From contig NC_080698.1 of NCBI RefSeq assembly GCF_030445035.2, forward strand, positions 3,107,501-3,171,500: a stretch of 64,000 bases of DNA. Direction: 5' to 3'. The stretch is from Dasypus novemcinctus (Eukaryota; Chordata; Mammalia; Cingulata; Dasypodidae). The notes under the pieces were generated by a model. It had not been told where the DNA came from, made no database searches, and saw only the letters and a program-made list of their open reading frames with translations. This document shows, piece by piece, positions 27,173 to 38,321 of the stretch. Every line of letters starts with the position of its first letter. The stretch's first letter is position 1. The translations under genes and the position numbers were made by a program.

Positions 27173-28092
27173 AAGAAAGCGCCACAAAACAAACGTCGGG
27201 TTCAATGAATTGTTCTAAGAGGGACACCTTGTAACCACACGCCCGCAGCCCCTCCCGGGCCCACCCCCATCATCACCCCTCTCTCGCTCCACGCCACCGC
27301 TGCCCAGGGGCGCACTCCCAGGCACACCGCCTAGTCTCCCCCAGTTGTCAAAAGCGGGATGCGCTTTTAAAGTCGTCTTCACCTACAAGTTCGCCTAAGA
27401 AACACGTGAGGAGCCGAAAGGCAGGGCAAACCACCCACGCGCGCGCAAAAGGAATTTACGATTCCTGCACCCTGAAGAAAACCCGCCCGCGCGCGGCCCC
27501 AGCCCCGGCCCCGCACCTTGCCCCGCCCAGAGGTGAGGCCCCGGCGTTGGGCTGCGGGCAGCCCCGGGGCCTGAGGCTCGCTCTAGGACCAGCCAGGTTC
27601 CTCCGCAGCGCCCAGCGCCGAGGCTCCGGCCCGCAGCTCGGGACCCGGCGGCCGGAGCTCGCTCGGCCCCGCACGGGCTGAGGCGCTGCGGCGATGGCGG
27701 CCTCGCACCGCCGGGCGGCACCCGCGAGCAGCAGCCCGCACGGCCCCGGGAGGCGCGGCCGAAGCCCGGCTTCGAGGTAAAGCCCGAGGCCGCGGCGCCC
27801 ACAAGTTCGCCCCCCGAGCCCGGGAGCCCCAGCGCCCCGCAGGCCCGGAGCCAAAGCCGCGTGCGGTTCTCAGCCTAACAAACTCCAAGCGGAGCCCGGC
27901 TGGGAGAGCGCGCCTCGGACGGGGCGCGGGCGGCACGAGGTCCTTCAGGCCCGCGCTCCTTCCCGCGGGCGCCGACGAGGACACCAACCCGGACTCGCGG
28001 CAGCCCAAACCGCCGCCGACGCGACGGCGCTCGACTGCCTGAGGCGAGAAGCTGCGCGTCCGCTCCCCGCGCCCGCCTCGGGGTGGGCTCAC

Positions 28093-28215
28093 CGGCCCTA
28101 GGCCGGCGGGGGACAGCAAGGAAGGCGGCAGGGACGCCGCGAGAACCGCGGGACCTGGCGCAGCTAGCGCCCCTGCGCGTTTGGACTCGCCCTTTCCGTC
28201 TCCATGGCAGCACGC
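28093..28215 (-). other. ULK4: Candidate ULK4 exon 1 (non-coding 5' UTR), inferred
   Basis: The start-codon exon has its own splice acceptor, so an upstream non-coding exon must exist. In the CpG island a good minus-strand donor, CCG|GTGAGC, lies at 28093/28092. Upstream on the minus strand are about 120 GC-rich bases, an X-box-like element and a CCAAT box. I infer transcription starts near 28.2 kb and that exon 1 ends at 28093. Neither the start nor the donor use is proven; other donors in the island are possible. Confidence 0.45.
28198..28211 (+). promoter_or_regulatory. X-box-like RFX site
   Basis: The sequence GTCTCCATGGCAGC matches the RFX X-box consensus GTHNYYATRRNAAC at 13 of 14 positions on the plus strand and about 12 of 14 on the minus strand. 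It is therefore nearly palindromic, as strong X-boxes are. It sits in the CpG island close to the inferred ULK4 start. RFX factors drive ciliary genes, and ULK4 is linked to motile cilia. Confidence 0.6.
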
Positions 28216-28266
28216 AGAACGCCGGCAGGGGCGCAGGCGCTAACTGGCTGAGCAGGCTCTGCTCCT

Positions 28267-28271
28267 ATTGG
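28267..28271 (-). promoter_or_regulatory. CCAAT box (minus strand)
   Basis: ATTGG on the plus strand gives CCAAT on the minus strand, about 60 bases upstream of the X-box-like element and the inferred ULK4 start. This is the usual distance for an NF-Y site. Short motif; supported mainly by position. Confidence 0.4.
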
Positions 28272-28801
28272 CTGGGGCCCGGAAATGCGCGGCCTTGAGG
28301 GAGCCTCCCTACGTCCAGAAGGCCTGGCGCCGCTGGAGGGCGAGTCCGGGAGTCCCCGGGCGGGAGGCCAGGACCGGAAGTGCTGGAGGGAGCCTCGCTC
28401 CGCCTTGGGGTTAGCTCATCCCCTCCACGGGGCCGCACGCGGGCCGCCGCTAGGGGCGCCTGGCCCTCGCTGGTGCAGCACTTTCGCTTCCTATTGCCAG
28501 GGATCGGGAAGTTGAAGTCCGCGGAGGGTCTAGAGGTGCCTGCGGTGATAGTGGAGGCAACGTAGGGGCTGTGAAAGCCCGAGCCCCAGCCGTTTTTTCT
28601 CTTCCTCCCTCCACTGCTCCCAGTTTCCCTCCATTCTTTACTTTCTGATGTCCTCTGGGAACCCACGCATGGTCTGGGTGACTGACTCAGGAGCAGACCC
28701 CTGGGGTTCTTCATCCTTTATAAAAGAGAAGGCTTGTAATCTTACAGCAATGATTGTTGCAGGTCCAGGGTTTTTAAGTTTCCCATTGGTATTGAAACAA
28801 T

Positions 28802-29455
28802 CCACCATCTTTTTTTTATTTTTTTATTGTCTTTTTTTAAAGATAAATAGATCACACAAAAGGTTACATTAAAAAACGTAAGAGGTTCTCATATACTCCA
28901 CTACTCACCCCACCCCTGCTCCTCCCACATCAACATCCTCCTTCATCAGTAAAGCCATTGCATTTGGTGAATACACCCTGGAGTACTGCCATACCGCATG
29001 GACCATAGTTTACATTGGAGTTCACACTCTCTCCCAGTCCATCCAGTGGGTTATATGGTAGGATATTCAATGTCCTACATCTGTCCTTGTAATATCATTC
29101 AGGACAACTCCAAGTCCCGAAAATGTCCCATATCACACCTCCTCCTCCTCCTCCCTCTCCCTCCCTTCAGCAATTCCGGTGGTCACCATCTCCACATCAA
29201 TGATACAATTTCTTCCATTGCTAGAGTCACAACAGTTCTATAGTAAAATACCAACAAGTCTACTCAAAGCCATATTATATTCCTCCATCTTGTGGACCCT
29301 GGGATGGTGATGTCTACTCCACCTCTAAACCGAGAAGGGCCTTAGATCCCACATGACTGATGGATGTGATACTCCTGCTTGCCGCTGTAGACACTCTTGG
29401 TTCCCTGATGTGGTGGTTGACCATTCTCACCTCCCCATCAGCTGACCTGGTATTG
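28802..29455 (-). repeat. Xenarthran L1 3' end, reverse, with long target duplication
   Basis: TTTCCCATTGGTATTGAAAC precedes (about 28780) and follows (about 29456). T-rich start (reverse poly-A), then GGTTACATTAAAAAACGTAA and CCATCCAGTGGGTTATATGG match the complement of the L1 3' family at 993. Ten extra bases (ATCCACCATC) sit between the duplication and the T tract. Confidence 0.85.
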
Positions 29456-29639
29456 TTTCCCATTGGTATTGAAACATACTTAATCTCATATTAAAAAGGG
29501 GGGAGGGGAATTCTTCAATCCCCAGCTTCAGTCCTCTCTCTCTCCCTCGCAGCCTCCTAGCTCTAACTCTTCACAACAAATATATTTGGAAAAATCCACA
29601 CTGGCTTTTTCCATTTCCTCATCTCCCATTCACACCAAC

Positions 29640-30250
29640 TGGTCTAAACCCAAGGTATTCTTAATGACCGTTTTTCACTCTGGATCTCGTTGAACCTCTC
29701 AGCAGCATTTTCCCTGCTGACCACAGCCTACTCTCTAAAGCCTTTTCTCCTAGCTTCTCCCACATCAAGCTCCCTGCTTTTGTTCCAACTCCCTTGCCCT
29801 TTATCCTCCTTTGCAGATTCCTCCCCTTTCACCTCAGCATTACACTGGGGTTTCTCAAGGCTCCATCCTATATTTTCTTCATTTTTCTATATCTGAACAC
29901 ATTATGAGCTATAGACATGACCTTCAAATATCTATGAATCCCAATTTTAAATAGCTCCAGTCCAGACCTCTTTTATGATTTGCAGACCCATTTCCAATTG
30001 CTTCATTGACAACCAAGCTTTGATCTTTCAAAGGCTCCTCAAACTTGGGTCATGTAAGATAGAACTTGTGGTCTTCCTCCACAAGCCTGATGTTCAATCA
30101 GTAGCTCTACCACCCATACAGGTCTGCAGACCAGAGACCTAGGACTCATCCTTCAAAAGCATCACCAACTCATCACCAAAACTATGGGGTTTTATTTCCA
30201 CATAACTATTCTTTTGAAATTGTTCACTCCTCTTCACATCTCTCTTGGCC
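29640..30250 (+). repeat. L2 LINE fragment
   Basis: L2-type coding remnants: TTGAACCTCTCAGCAGCATT, TACACTGGGGTTTCTCAAGG CTCCATCC, and AGCTCCAGTCCAGACCTC. Diverged. Confidence 0.65.
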
Positions 30251-30684
30251 CAAAATTACTCTCAACTTCACAGTTACTGTATTTTTACAAACTGAAGGTT
30301 TGTGGCAAACCTGCACCACCCAAGTCTATTGGTGCCATTTTTCCATCAGCATGTGCTCTCTTCATGTCTCCCTGTCACATTTTGGTAATTCTCACATTTA
30401 AAAACTTTTCATTATTGTTCTATCTATTATGGTGATCTGTGATCAGTGAGCTTTAATGTTATGATTGTCATTGTTTTGGGGTGCCCTGAACTGTGCAATT
30501 TAAGACAGCAAACTTAATAATTGTTGTGTGGGTTTTGACTATTCCACCAACTAGCCATTTCCCTGTCTCTCCTCCTCTCCTCAGGCTTCCCAATTCTCTG
30601 AGATACAACAATATTGAAAATAGTCCAGTTAATAACCCTACAAGAACCTCTAAGTGTTCAAGTGAAAGAAAGTCGCATGTCTCT

Positions 30685-31028
30685 TGTTGAACTCGGTTAC
30701 CCGCTGGGGTGAGGACGACGGAGATAAACATACTCCGGAGACCAGTTCAGGACACGAATCTACTTTATTGCGCAGCATCAGCGGCTTATATACAATAAAT
30801 GGTGGAGTGTTAGTTAGCTATTGGCGCTAGCACAGTGTTGCTATATGTGTAATTTTTTAATTGGACTGTATGCCAACAAACAGAGGCAAGAAAGTAGCAC
30901 TTGATTGCTTCCACTCTCTGCCAGTGTGCTATTTTTAGAGTGTGCCCTAAAGCATGTACGCCTGAGAGTTTGCTCATCTGGCGGTGCGCAGCACAGCGAG
31001 ACTAAAGGTTTCAGCAGCTCTACCTACA
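30685..31028 (-). repeat. Solo LTR, class-II (beta-like) endogenous retrovirus
   Basis: The 344-base element starts TG and ends CA, flanked exactly by GTCTCT (30679-30684 and 31029-31034). A 6-base duplication is usual for betaretrovirus-like elements. On the minus strand it has a TATA-like GTATATAA (30793-30786) and the polyadenylation signal AATAAA (30769-30764) in the expected order. No internal genes remain. Confidence 0.8.
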
Positions 31029-32394
31029 GTCTCTCGTTTAAATCAAAAGCTAGAAATGACTACATTTAGTGAAGAAGACATGTCTAAAGCCTAGATAGGC
31101 TGAAAGTCCCTTTGCATCAGTTAGCCAAGTTGTGAATGCAAAGGAAAATTCTTGAAGGAAATTAAAAGTGCTACCCCAATGAACACACTAATGATTAGAA
31201 AGCAAAACAACCTCATTACTGATAGGGAGAAAGTTCGAATGGTCTGGATAGAAGATCAAACCAGCCAAAACATTCCTTTAATTCAAAACCTAATCTAAAG
31301 TAAGACCCTAACTCTCTTCAATTCTCTGAAAGCTGAGAGAGGTGAGGAAGCTACAGAAAAAAAAAGTTTGATGCTAATAGAAGTTGGTCCATGAGGTTTA
31401 AGGAAAGAAACCATCTCCATAACATAGAAGGGCAAGGTGAAGCAGCAAGTGCTAAGGTAGAAACTGCTGCAAGTTACCCAGAAGATCTAGCTAAGATCAT
31501 TGATGAAGGTGGCTACATTAAACAGATTTTCAGTTTAGACAAAACAGCTTTATATTGAAAGAAGATGCCATCTAGGACTTTCATAGTTGGAGAGAAGGCA
31601 ATGCCTGGTTTCAAAGCTTCCAATGACAGGTTGACACTCTTTTTAGGGACTAGTGCAGTTGGTAACTTTAAGGTGAAGCCAATGCTCATTTGCTGTTCCA
31701 AAAATCCTAGTCCCCTTAATAATTATGCTGAATCTACTCTGCCTATATGTGATAAATAGAACAATAAAGCTGGATAACAGCACATCTGCTTACAACATGA
31801 TTTACTAAATGTTTTTAGCCCACTTTTGAGATTTACTGCTCAAAAAAAAAAAAGAGAGATTCTTTTCAAAATATGACTGCTCATTGACAATGCACCTGGT
31901 CACCCAAGAGCTCTGATTGAAATGTACAATGAGATCCATGTTGTTTTCATGCCTGCTAATACAACACTCATTCTGTAGCCCATGGATCAAGGAGTCATTT
32001 CAACTTGCAAGACTTCTTATTTAGGAAATACATTTCATAAGGCTTTAGCTGCCATAGATAGTGATTCCCTGATGGATCAGGGCAAGTCAATTGAAAAATC
32101 TTCTGGAAAGGCTTCACCATTTCACAAGCCATTAAGAACATGTGTGATTCATAGGAGGAGGTCAAAATATCAACATTCACGGGAGTTTAGAAGAAGTGCA
32201 CTCCAGTCCTCATGGATGGCTTTGAGGTGCTCAAGACTTCAGTGGAGGAAATAACTGCAGATATGTTAGAAATAGAAAGAGAACTAGAATTAGAAGTGGT
32301 GCCTGAAAATATGACTGAATTGCTGCAATCTTGTGATATAACTTGGCTGAAGAGTTGCTCATGGATGAGCAAACAAAGTACAGTGGTACCTTGG

Positions 32395-32841
32395 TGTATT
32401 AGTCAGGGTTCTCTAGGGAAACAGGATCAACAAGAGATATCTGTCACTATTATGTGATTATGTAAGAGTCTCTCACACAGCTGTGGGGATGCACAAGTCC
32501 AGGTTCTGCAGGCAGGCAATGAAAGTCCAATGAATGTTCTTGATGGGTTCTGGGAGACATTGGCTATCCAAAGATGAGCTGGGAAATACTATCTCAATTC
32601 TGGAATCATTTCCCCTTTTAAGGCATTCAACTGATTTGGTTAAGCAACCCTCTTGCTTGCTGATGGCAATCTTCCTGATGGATGTAATTTTAACCAGCTA
32701 TCTACAATCTACCACTGCTGTAAAGTCAATAGTAACTAAAGTCCATAAATGCCTTTGTATTACAGTTAGCCCAGTGCTTGCTTGACCAAACAACTGGGCA
32801 CATTTACCTGGCTGAGTTGACACAATAGCCTAACCATCACA
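32395..32841 (-). repeat. Solo LTR of an ERVL/MaLR-like family
   Basis: A 447-base element with TG...CA ends, flanked exactly by CTTGG (32390-32394 and 32842-32846). A 5-base duplication fits class III elements. On the minus strand it starts TGTGATGGTTAGGCTATTGT and ends GAACCCTGACTAATACA. A sister copy is at 56485-56946. Confidence 0.85.
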
Positions 32842-33027
32842 CTTGGTTCTTGTTAATTGGTTCCAGGAGGTGTGATGAGAACCAAAAATGATGAGTACCA
32901 AGCAAATTTTTCCCATAAGGAATAATGCAAATAAACTTAACACATTCCCAAACCAAAGACAATGTACATTTTAAAGACAATATGTAAAAGGTATATCATT
33001 ATTTTACATGAGAAATAAACCTAAAAA

Positions 33028-34641
33028 TTAGTAAATACTTAGATTAAATAAAAACTTCACTTTACCTGTGAAGAGTCTATGACCTAATGGGATGGTAGGA
33101 GGAGAGTGGTGACAATGTTGCTTGGAAGGAGAGTTCCCCTTCAATAAAACAGCAGGCACTGGCACTTCAGGTGTTCTTTCTCTTTTCTGCCTTTTTTCAA
33201 CTTCTACAACAGGTTCTGATACACTCTTTGTCACCTTCACTAACAATACATCCAATAAGGACTGCTTCTGTCTTTTCAAAATTCCTGGAAAGTGTGAAAT
33301 TGTTTGGTCGTTCAATAAATTCACATTTCTGCTTGTCAGAGCTTTGTCCAGATGTTCGTCTCCTCTAAGTTTTGAGCTTCTGCCCATTTTGCACACATTT
33401 CTTTTATCAAGGAACTGAGACCATCTTCCCTTATCTCCTCCTCCTGAATAAACCTCTTCAGCCCCTCTTCTTGCTGCTCCTTCCATAGTCCCTGCAGCTC
33501 CTCAGTGCTGAGCTCTTCACGATGTTCCTCCACTAACTCCTCAACATCAGCAGCACCAACCTCCAGAACCATGGATTGGTCCAAAGATACAATATCCTGC
33601 ACAGCTGTACCCTCTGCACTGCAGGCTTGGGGTCGGCCTCAAACCTTTTGAAGTCTCTCCAAGTCAGAGCTTCTGGCCAAAAAGTGTGACCTGGTAATGC
33701 CTTCTCTTTTGTGATGTAGGTTCTACTCGGCATTATCCCCCAAAAAACTCTGGTCTCATTATTAAAAACGTGGTGGGGAAAAAAACCCTTAGCTTCTACA
33801 TAGTCTTGAAATTCACTGACAAGTTCCTCAGCAAACTTCTTTTTCCAAAGATTTATTTTTCCCCACCCCCTCATTGTTTGCATGTGCTGTGTCTGTTTGT
33901 TGTGTACTGGTTTTTCTTTTAAGAAGGCACCAGAACCGAACCTGGGACCTCTGATATGGGAGGGAGGTGTCTAATCACTTGAGCCACCTCTACTCCCTGC
34001 TTTGTTGTGTCTCCCATTATGTTTTCCTTATGTCTCTTATTGTGTCATCTTGTTGCGTCAGCTCACTGTTTTGCTCATCTTCTTTAGGAGGCACTGGGAG
34101 CCAAACCTGGGACTTCCCATGTCGTAGGCAGGAGCTCAGTCACTTCAGCCACATCAGCTTCCCAGCCTTTCTATTAGGACTCACTGCCTCACCATGGCTC
34201 ATGACACTGGATGCCTATCAAACCAGCCATGGTAGACCTTGAAAACTTCAAAACTCCCATCACTCAGTTCTAGTTTGTTTTCAAAAGATTGGCTTGTGAC
34301 ACTTTTGCTTTTTAACATATCATGGCTTCTGATACACGGTTGGCCGCTAACTGCTTCTAATTTACCCAAATTAATTACAGCTTTTCAATTTCCTCAAGTG
34401 TTTGGGAATGCTGCTTAGTTACTGCTTTAACTCCTTTTGCAACATCAGCTTTTTTTATCGCTTCTTTATTCTTAATGATGGTGGAGACCATTTTTCTAGA
34501 CATACCATATTCCCTAGCAATATCAGTAATGCAAATACCACTCTCATATTTATCTCTTCTTTCTTTATTTTGCTTAATGGTGGTGCGAAGTAATTTTCTT
34601 TTCTGCTCAGCACTATCACTGCTCATATTCTTAGAACCCAT
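33028..34641 (-). pseudogene. Tigger-like transposase remnant (second element)
   Basis: The N-terminal frame starts at ATG 34641-34639 (MGSKNMSSDSAEQKRK...) and includes a helix-turn-helix-like SGICITDIAREYGMSRKMVS, typical of CENP-B/pogo proteins. A middle piece at about 33533-33883 has PSRTYITKEKALPGH. The C-terminal piece near 33336-33602 has GAADVEELVEEHREELSTEE. Frames are interrupted by stops and by a DAS-SINE, so it is inactive. Confidence 0.82.
33847..34163 (-). repeat. DAS-SINE, dimeric form, reverse
   Basis: Two reverse heads (CACTTGAGCCACCTCTACTC and TTCAGCCACATCAGCTTCCC) with box-B complements (GAACCTGGGACCTC; CCAAACCTGGGAC). It interrupts the second Tigger. Confidence 0.88.
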
Positions 34642-35368
34642 CGTAAGAAAAAAAAAGCAAAAATACATAAAATTACCACAGAAGCTAAGCTAAGACTGCA
34701 ATGGGATGTGCACAGGGCAAGAGCTACCATGTGACTACTACATGACCCTTTGTTTCATCTGGAAAGCGTGGCGAGTCATGAGGCAATCGACACTGACAAG
34801 TTCTAGCTTGTGTGTCAAGAACCAAACAAATGACGAATACTGGAACAAAATTTTTGTGCCAAAATGCATTGAGTACCAAATCTGATGAGATTCAAAACGG
34901 TCATGTACCAAGGTATGACTAGTTTCTTGAGATGAAGTCTACTCCTGATGAAGATCCTGTGAACATTGTTGAAATGACAACAAAGGATTTAGATTATTAC
35001 ATAAACTTTGTTGATAAAGCAGCAGCACAGATTGAGAGGATTGACTCCAATTTTGAAAGAAGTGCTACTGTGGGTAAAATGCTATCAAACGGCATCACAC
35101 GCTACAGAGAAATATTTTGTAAAAGGAAGAGACAATTGATGCAGCAAACTTCATTGTCTTATTTTATGGAATTGCCACAGCCACCCCAACCTTCAGCAAC
35201 CACCACCTTGATAAGTCAGCTGCCATCAACATCAAGGCAAGACACTCGAAAGATGACAACCCACTGAAGGTTCAGATGATGAGTAGCACTGCTCAGCAAT
35301 GAAGTATTGCTAATTTAAGGTATGTGTGTTGGTTTTTTCCAACAATGCTATTGTACACTTGACAGACT

Positions 35369-35716
35369 ATTATTTATTTATTCCCTCCCCACCCCCATTG
35401 TTTGCACTCACTATCTGCTCTCTGTGTCTGCTTGTCTTCTTTTAGGAGGCACTGGGAACTGAACCTGGAACCTCCCATATGGGAGGGAGGCACCCAATCT
35501 CTTGAGCCACATTCACTCCCTGCTTGTTGTGTTTCTCATTATGTTTCCTCATTGTATCATCTCATTTTGTCAGCCCACCGCACCAGCCCGTCATATCAGC
35601 TTGCTATGCCAGCCTATTGCATCAACTCATCTTCTTTAGGAGATACTGGGAACTGAACCTGGGATCTCCCATGTGGTAGGTGGGTGCCCAGCTGCTTGAG
35701 CCATATCCGCTTCCCT
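35369..35716 (-). repeat. DAS-SINE, dimeric form, reverse
   Basis: Tail complement TATTATTTATTTATTCCCTC, two reverse heads (CTTGAGCCACATTCACTCCC and CTTGAGCCATATCCGCTTCC). It splits the 3' end of Tigger1. Confidence 0.9.
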
Positions 35717-36004
35717 GATCATACCTTTTATATGCGCTGGGAAACTAAAAAGTCCATGTGATTCACTTTATTGTGATACTTGCTTTATTGTAGTGATCTG
35801 GAACCCAATCTGCAATATCTCTAAGGTATACCTGTATTCCCTACCACACTCTCTTCACTCAGTTAACCCTTATTGATCCATCATATTCTCACCTTAGGTA
35901 TAACTTCCACAGTAAAGCCATGTTGACCCACCCCATCTAGGTAAAAAAAAAATTTTTTTTTTTTTTTGGTCATTCTCTTTAAACAGAACCACAATTCTAT
36001 CCTT

Positions 36005-36440
36005 CAAAATATTGATTTGGGGACTTACTGATATTCTACTATGGAACTATTGTGATTAGTAATGGAAGAAATTGTAGCATTTGATGTGGAGAAAGTGGCC
36101 ACGGTAGCTGCTGAGGGTAGAGAGAGGGAAGAAGAGATAGGGTGTGGGGGCATTTTCAGGACTTGGAGTTGTCCTGGGTGGTGCTGCAGGGACAGCTGCT
36201 GGACTGTATGTCCTGCCATGGCCCACTGGGTGGACTGGGGGAGAGTGTAGACTACAATGTAGACCACTATCCATGCGGTGCAGCAGTGCTCCAGAATGTT
36301 TTCACCACATGCAATGAAGGTGCCACAATGATGAAAGAGGGTGTTGATGTGGGAGGAGTGGGGGGGGGGTGGGGGGGTATATGGGGACCTCATATTTTTT
36401 TAATGTAACATTTTTTTAAAAAAGGGAAAAATAAATAAAT
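36005..36440 (+). repeat. Xenarthran L1 3' end
   Basis: L1 3'-UTR block with CTGATATTCTACTATGGAAC, GGCCCACTGGGTGGACTGGG, a long G tract at 36358-36380 and CCTCATATTTTTTTAATGTA followed by an A-rich tail. Confidence 0.82.
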
Positions 36441-36697
36441 GCAATGAAAATATATATATTGATTTGCATTTATAATTAACATTCATTAGTGTGATTATTT
36501 GATTAATATGGGTCTCCCTTCCAGACAATGAACTGCATGAAATGAAGACCACTTCTGATTTTGTATGCTGTTGTATCCCAACTGACTTAGTGCTGAGCAT
36601 GGAAATAAATTACTAATAAATACCTATGAAATATAGCATGAATGACCCAAGTATACCAATTGCATGGGCCAATTTGTCCGTTTAGAAGCAAATGTTG

Positions 36698-37125
36698 GGA
36701 AGCGGACTTGGCCCAATGGATAGGGCATCCACCTACCACATGGGAGGTCCAAGGTTCAAACCCCAGCCCTCCTTGACCCGTGTGGAGCTGGCCCATGCGC
36801 ATTGCTGATGCGCGCAAGGAGTGCCCTGCCACGCAGGGGTGTCCCCCGTAGGGGAGCCCCACGCGCAAGGAGTGCGCCCCGTAAGGAGAGCCGCCCAGCG
36901 CGAAAGAAAGAGCAGCCTGCCCAGCAATGGCGCCGCCCACACAGGGAGCTGAAACAGCAAGAAGACACAATGAAAAGAAACACAATTTCTCAGTGCTGTG
37001 TGACAAGAATGCAAGTGGACACAGAAGAACACACAGCGAATGGACACAGAGAACAGACAATGGGGGAGAAGGGGAGAGAAATAAATAAAATAAATCTTAA
37101 AAAATAAATTAAAAAAAAAAAACAG
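36698..37125 (+). repeat. DAS-SINE, long form, young-looking
   Basis: GGAAGCGGACTTGGCCCAAT head, GGTTCAAACCCC box B, CpG-rich body and A tail. AGCAAATGTT flanks both sides. Confidence 0.94.
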
Positions 37126-37129
37126 GAGC

Positions 37130-38200
37130 AAATGTTAGAAACTGGGTGATTTTCCCAACTAGGTCAAAGTCACAATTGCAAAACCCTTAAACAACCAACG
37201 TCTTTAGGTTACTACTCCCAGGAACAAAGCATCACATCAGAACCACATGGGAAACTGATTTGCACAAAAATGAAAATTACATTATTTTCTACTAGACAAA
37301 AAAGATGATCAGAGACTGTTTTACAGTTATCTGAAAACTTTCCTGGAGTATCCTACTCCTATCAGTTGGCAGTTCTAGAATCTCAAAACATCCTCAAAAC
37401 CGCAATTAATATGCATAATATTGAAAAAGTACCTGAAATCACGCCGGGGCTCAGCAGAGCACACGCGATCCCACCTGTCCTGACGCACCACCTGCCCTCA
37501 CCCCTCGGGTGAGCCCGTGGTGGTCAGGTGGAGTGATTCTCATTATGTTTTCTAGGACACTTTGGTATGGAAAAACTTTTTCCGTGGAACACTCCCTAAT
37601 GAGGATGGGAATTTTGGTGAAACATCCGTTAGTTGATTCTGTTTTGATAAATAGCCTAAGAGCTAATTAATGTCAGAAATGATAGGAAATCCTGGGACTT
37701 CTTGTCGGGGTTCCTGGGACGGCCCCAAGCAGTACATGGACCTGTACACAAAGATTTTGTGGGATGCACATTTTGCTGGCAAGAGGATCCATGGATAAGA
37801 TTCCCAAAGGTGCCAGTGAACAAGAAAAGTTCAAGAACTCAGCTCCTGAAGGACAATTTTAAGGTAATATCATGAAAGGCAAGCTAGAGGACATGTGGAC
37901 CCAACTCAGTGACCACCACTCGGCTAGAGAATAGACTCGGCTAGAGAATAGACCTTGACTGGCATCTGTTCAACCTCAAAAAACAAAAAACTGTTGGGTG
38001 CTGTTTAGGTTTTGGAGCGGGACTGACAGTGGAAATGCCATGTTTTGAATTGCTTGAATTCCTGAGTGTGTTCAAAATCCTTTACCTCAATTTTAGGTTT
38101 TCATTTGCATTATGGTTATGAATCGGACAGGGAGATGCCAGATGCTGAGCAACACAGACAATCTCTTCTCAGGAATACCTTATACCTCATCTCTAGATTG
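37130..38200. other. Intergenic stretch without an assigned feature
   Basis: About 1.07 kb. It contains a GC-richer patch at 37440-37530 and a short direct repeat ACTCGGCTAGAGAATAGA at 37918-37952. No gene recognised. Confidence 0.5.
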
Positions 38201-38321
38201 TCATAAAAATAAAAAATCTCTTCATTTTTGGACTGCTACCTCACACCATATTAAAAAATTAATTCTAAATGGATCGAGGACTTATCATAAGAGCTAAAAC
38301 CATAAAACTCCTACAAAAAAA

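Larger units (their letters stand above)
27240..28580 (-). promoter_or_regulatory. CpG island, inferred ULK4 promoter
   Basis: This roughly 1.3-kb stretch is very GC-rich with many CpG dinucleotides, while both flanks are AT-rich repeat DNA. It lies about 2.5-3.9 kb upstream of the ULK4 start-codon exon. CpG islands of this kind mark broad, TATA-less mammalian promoters. I see no convincing TATA box. A CCAAT box on the minus strand and an X-box-like motif lie near the inferred start. Long open frames on both strands here (up to 178 codons) reflect low stop-codon density in GC-rich DNA and are not called as genes. Confidence 0.85.
32381..34919 (-). mobile_element. Second Tigger-like transposon inserted in Tigger1
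   Basis: Left terminus CAGTGGTACCTTGG and, by complement, right terminus GTCATACCTTGGTACATGAC. TA is duplicated at 32379-32380 and 34920-34921. Removing it rejoins the Tigger1 text ...GAGCAAACAAAG and GTTTCTTGAGATG. A transposase remnant runs on the minus strand. It has itself been hit by an LTR (32395-32841) and a dimeric DAS-SINE (33847-34163). Confidence 0.88.
31035..35267 (+). pseudogene. Tigger1 transposase remnant
   Basis: This DDE-superfamily pogo transposase is broken by stops and by a nested element. Visible pieces include the frame at 31565 with [20 protein letters not shown] and, beyond the nested insertion, the C-terminal part at 34932 with [20 protein letters not shown] and [11 protein letters not shown]. 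The parent fold comprises a CENP-B-type helix-turn-helix DNA-binding half and a DDE catalytic half. Human TIGD genes are relatives, but this copy has multiple in-frame stops and is a fossil. Confidence 0.85.
30276..35834 (+). mobile_element. Tigger1 DNA transposon (pogo-type), nested by later elements
   Basis: The left half (30276-32380) carries GAAGGTTTGTGGCAAACCTG and a decayed transposase. The right half (34920-35834) continues the same reading direction and ends in the terminal inverted repeat complement CTAAGGTATACCTG. The 5' terminus was not found, so the start is approximate. Later insertions are a class-II-like LTR (30685-31028), a second Tigger (32381-34919) and a DAS-SINE (35369-35716). 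Confidence 0.88.

Noticed and set aside
24726..28092. A further ULK4 exon between the inferred exon 1 and the start-codon exon
   Set aside because: I saw no GC-rich, conserved-looking segment with paired splice sites there; a cryptic alternative 5' exon cannot be excluded from sequence alone.
27395..28213. Long open frames (up to 178 codons) in the CpG island on the minus strand
   Set aside because: Low stop density in GC-rich DNA gives such frames on every strand and frame here. None has a recognised domain, and they overlap each other.
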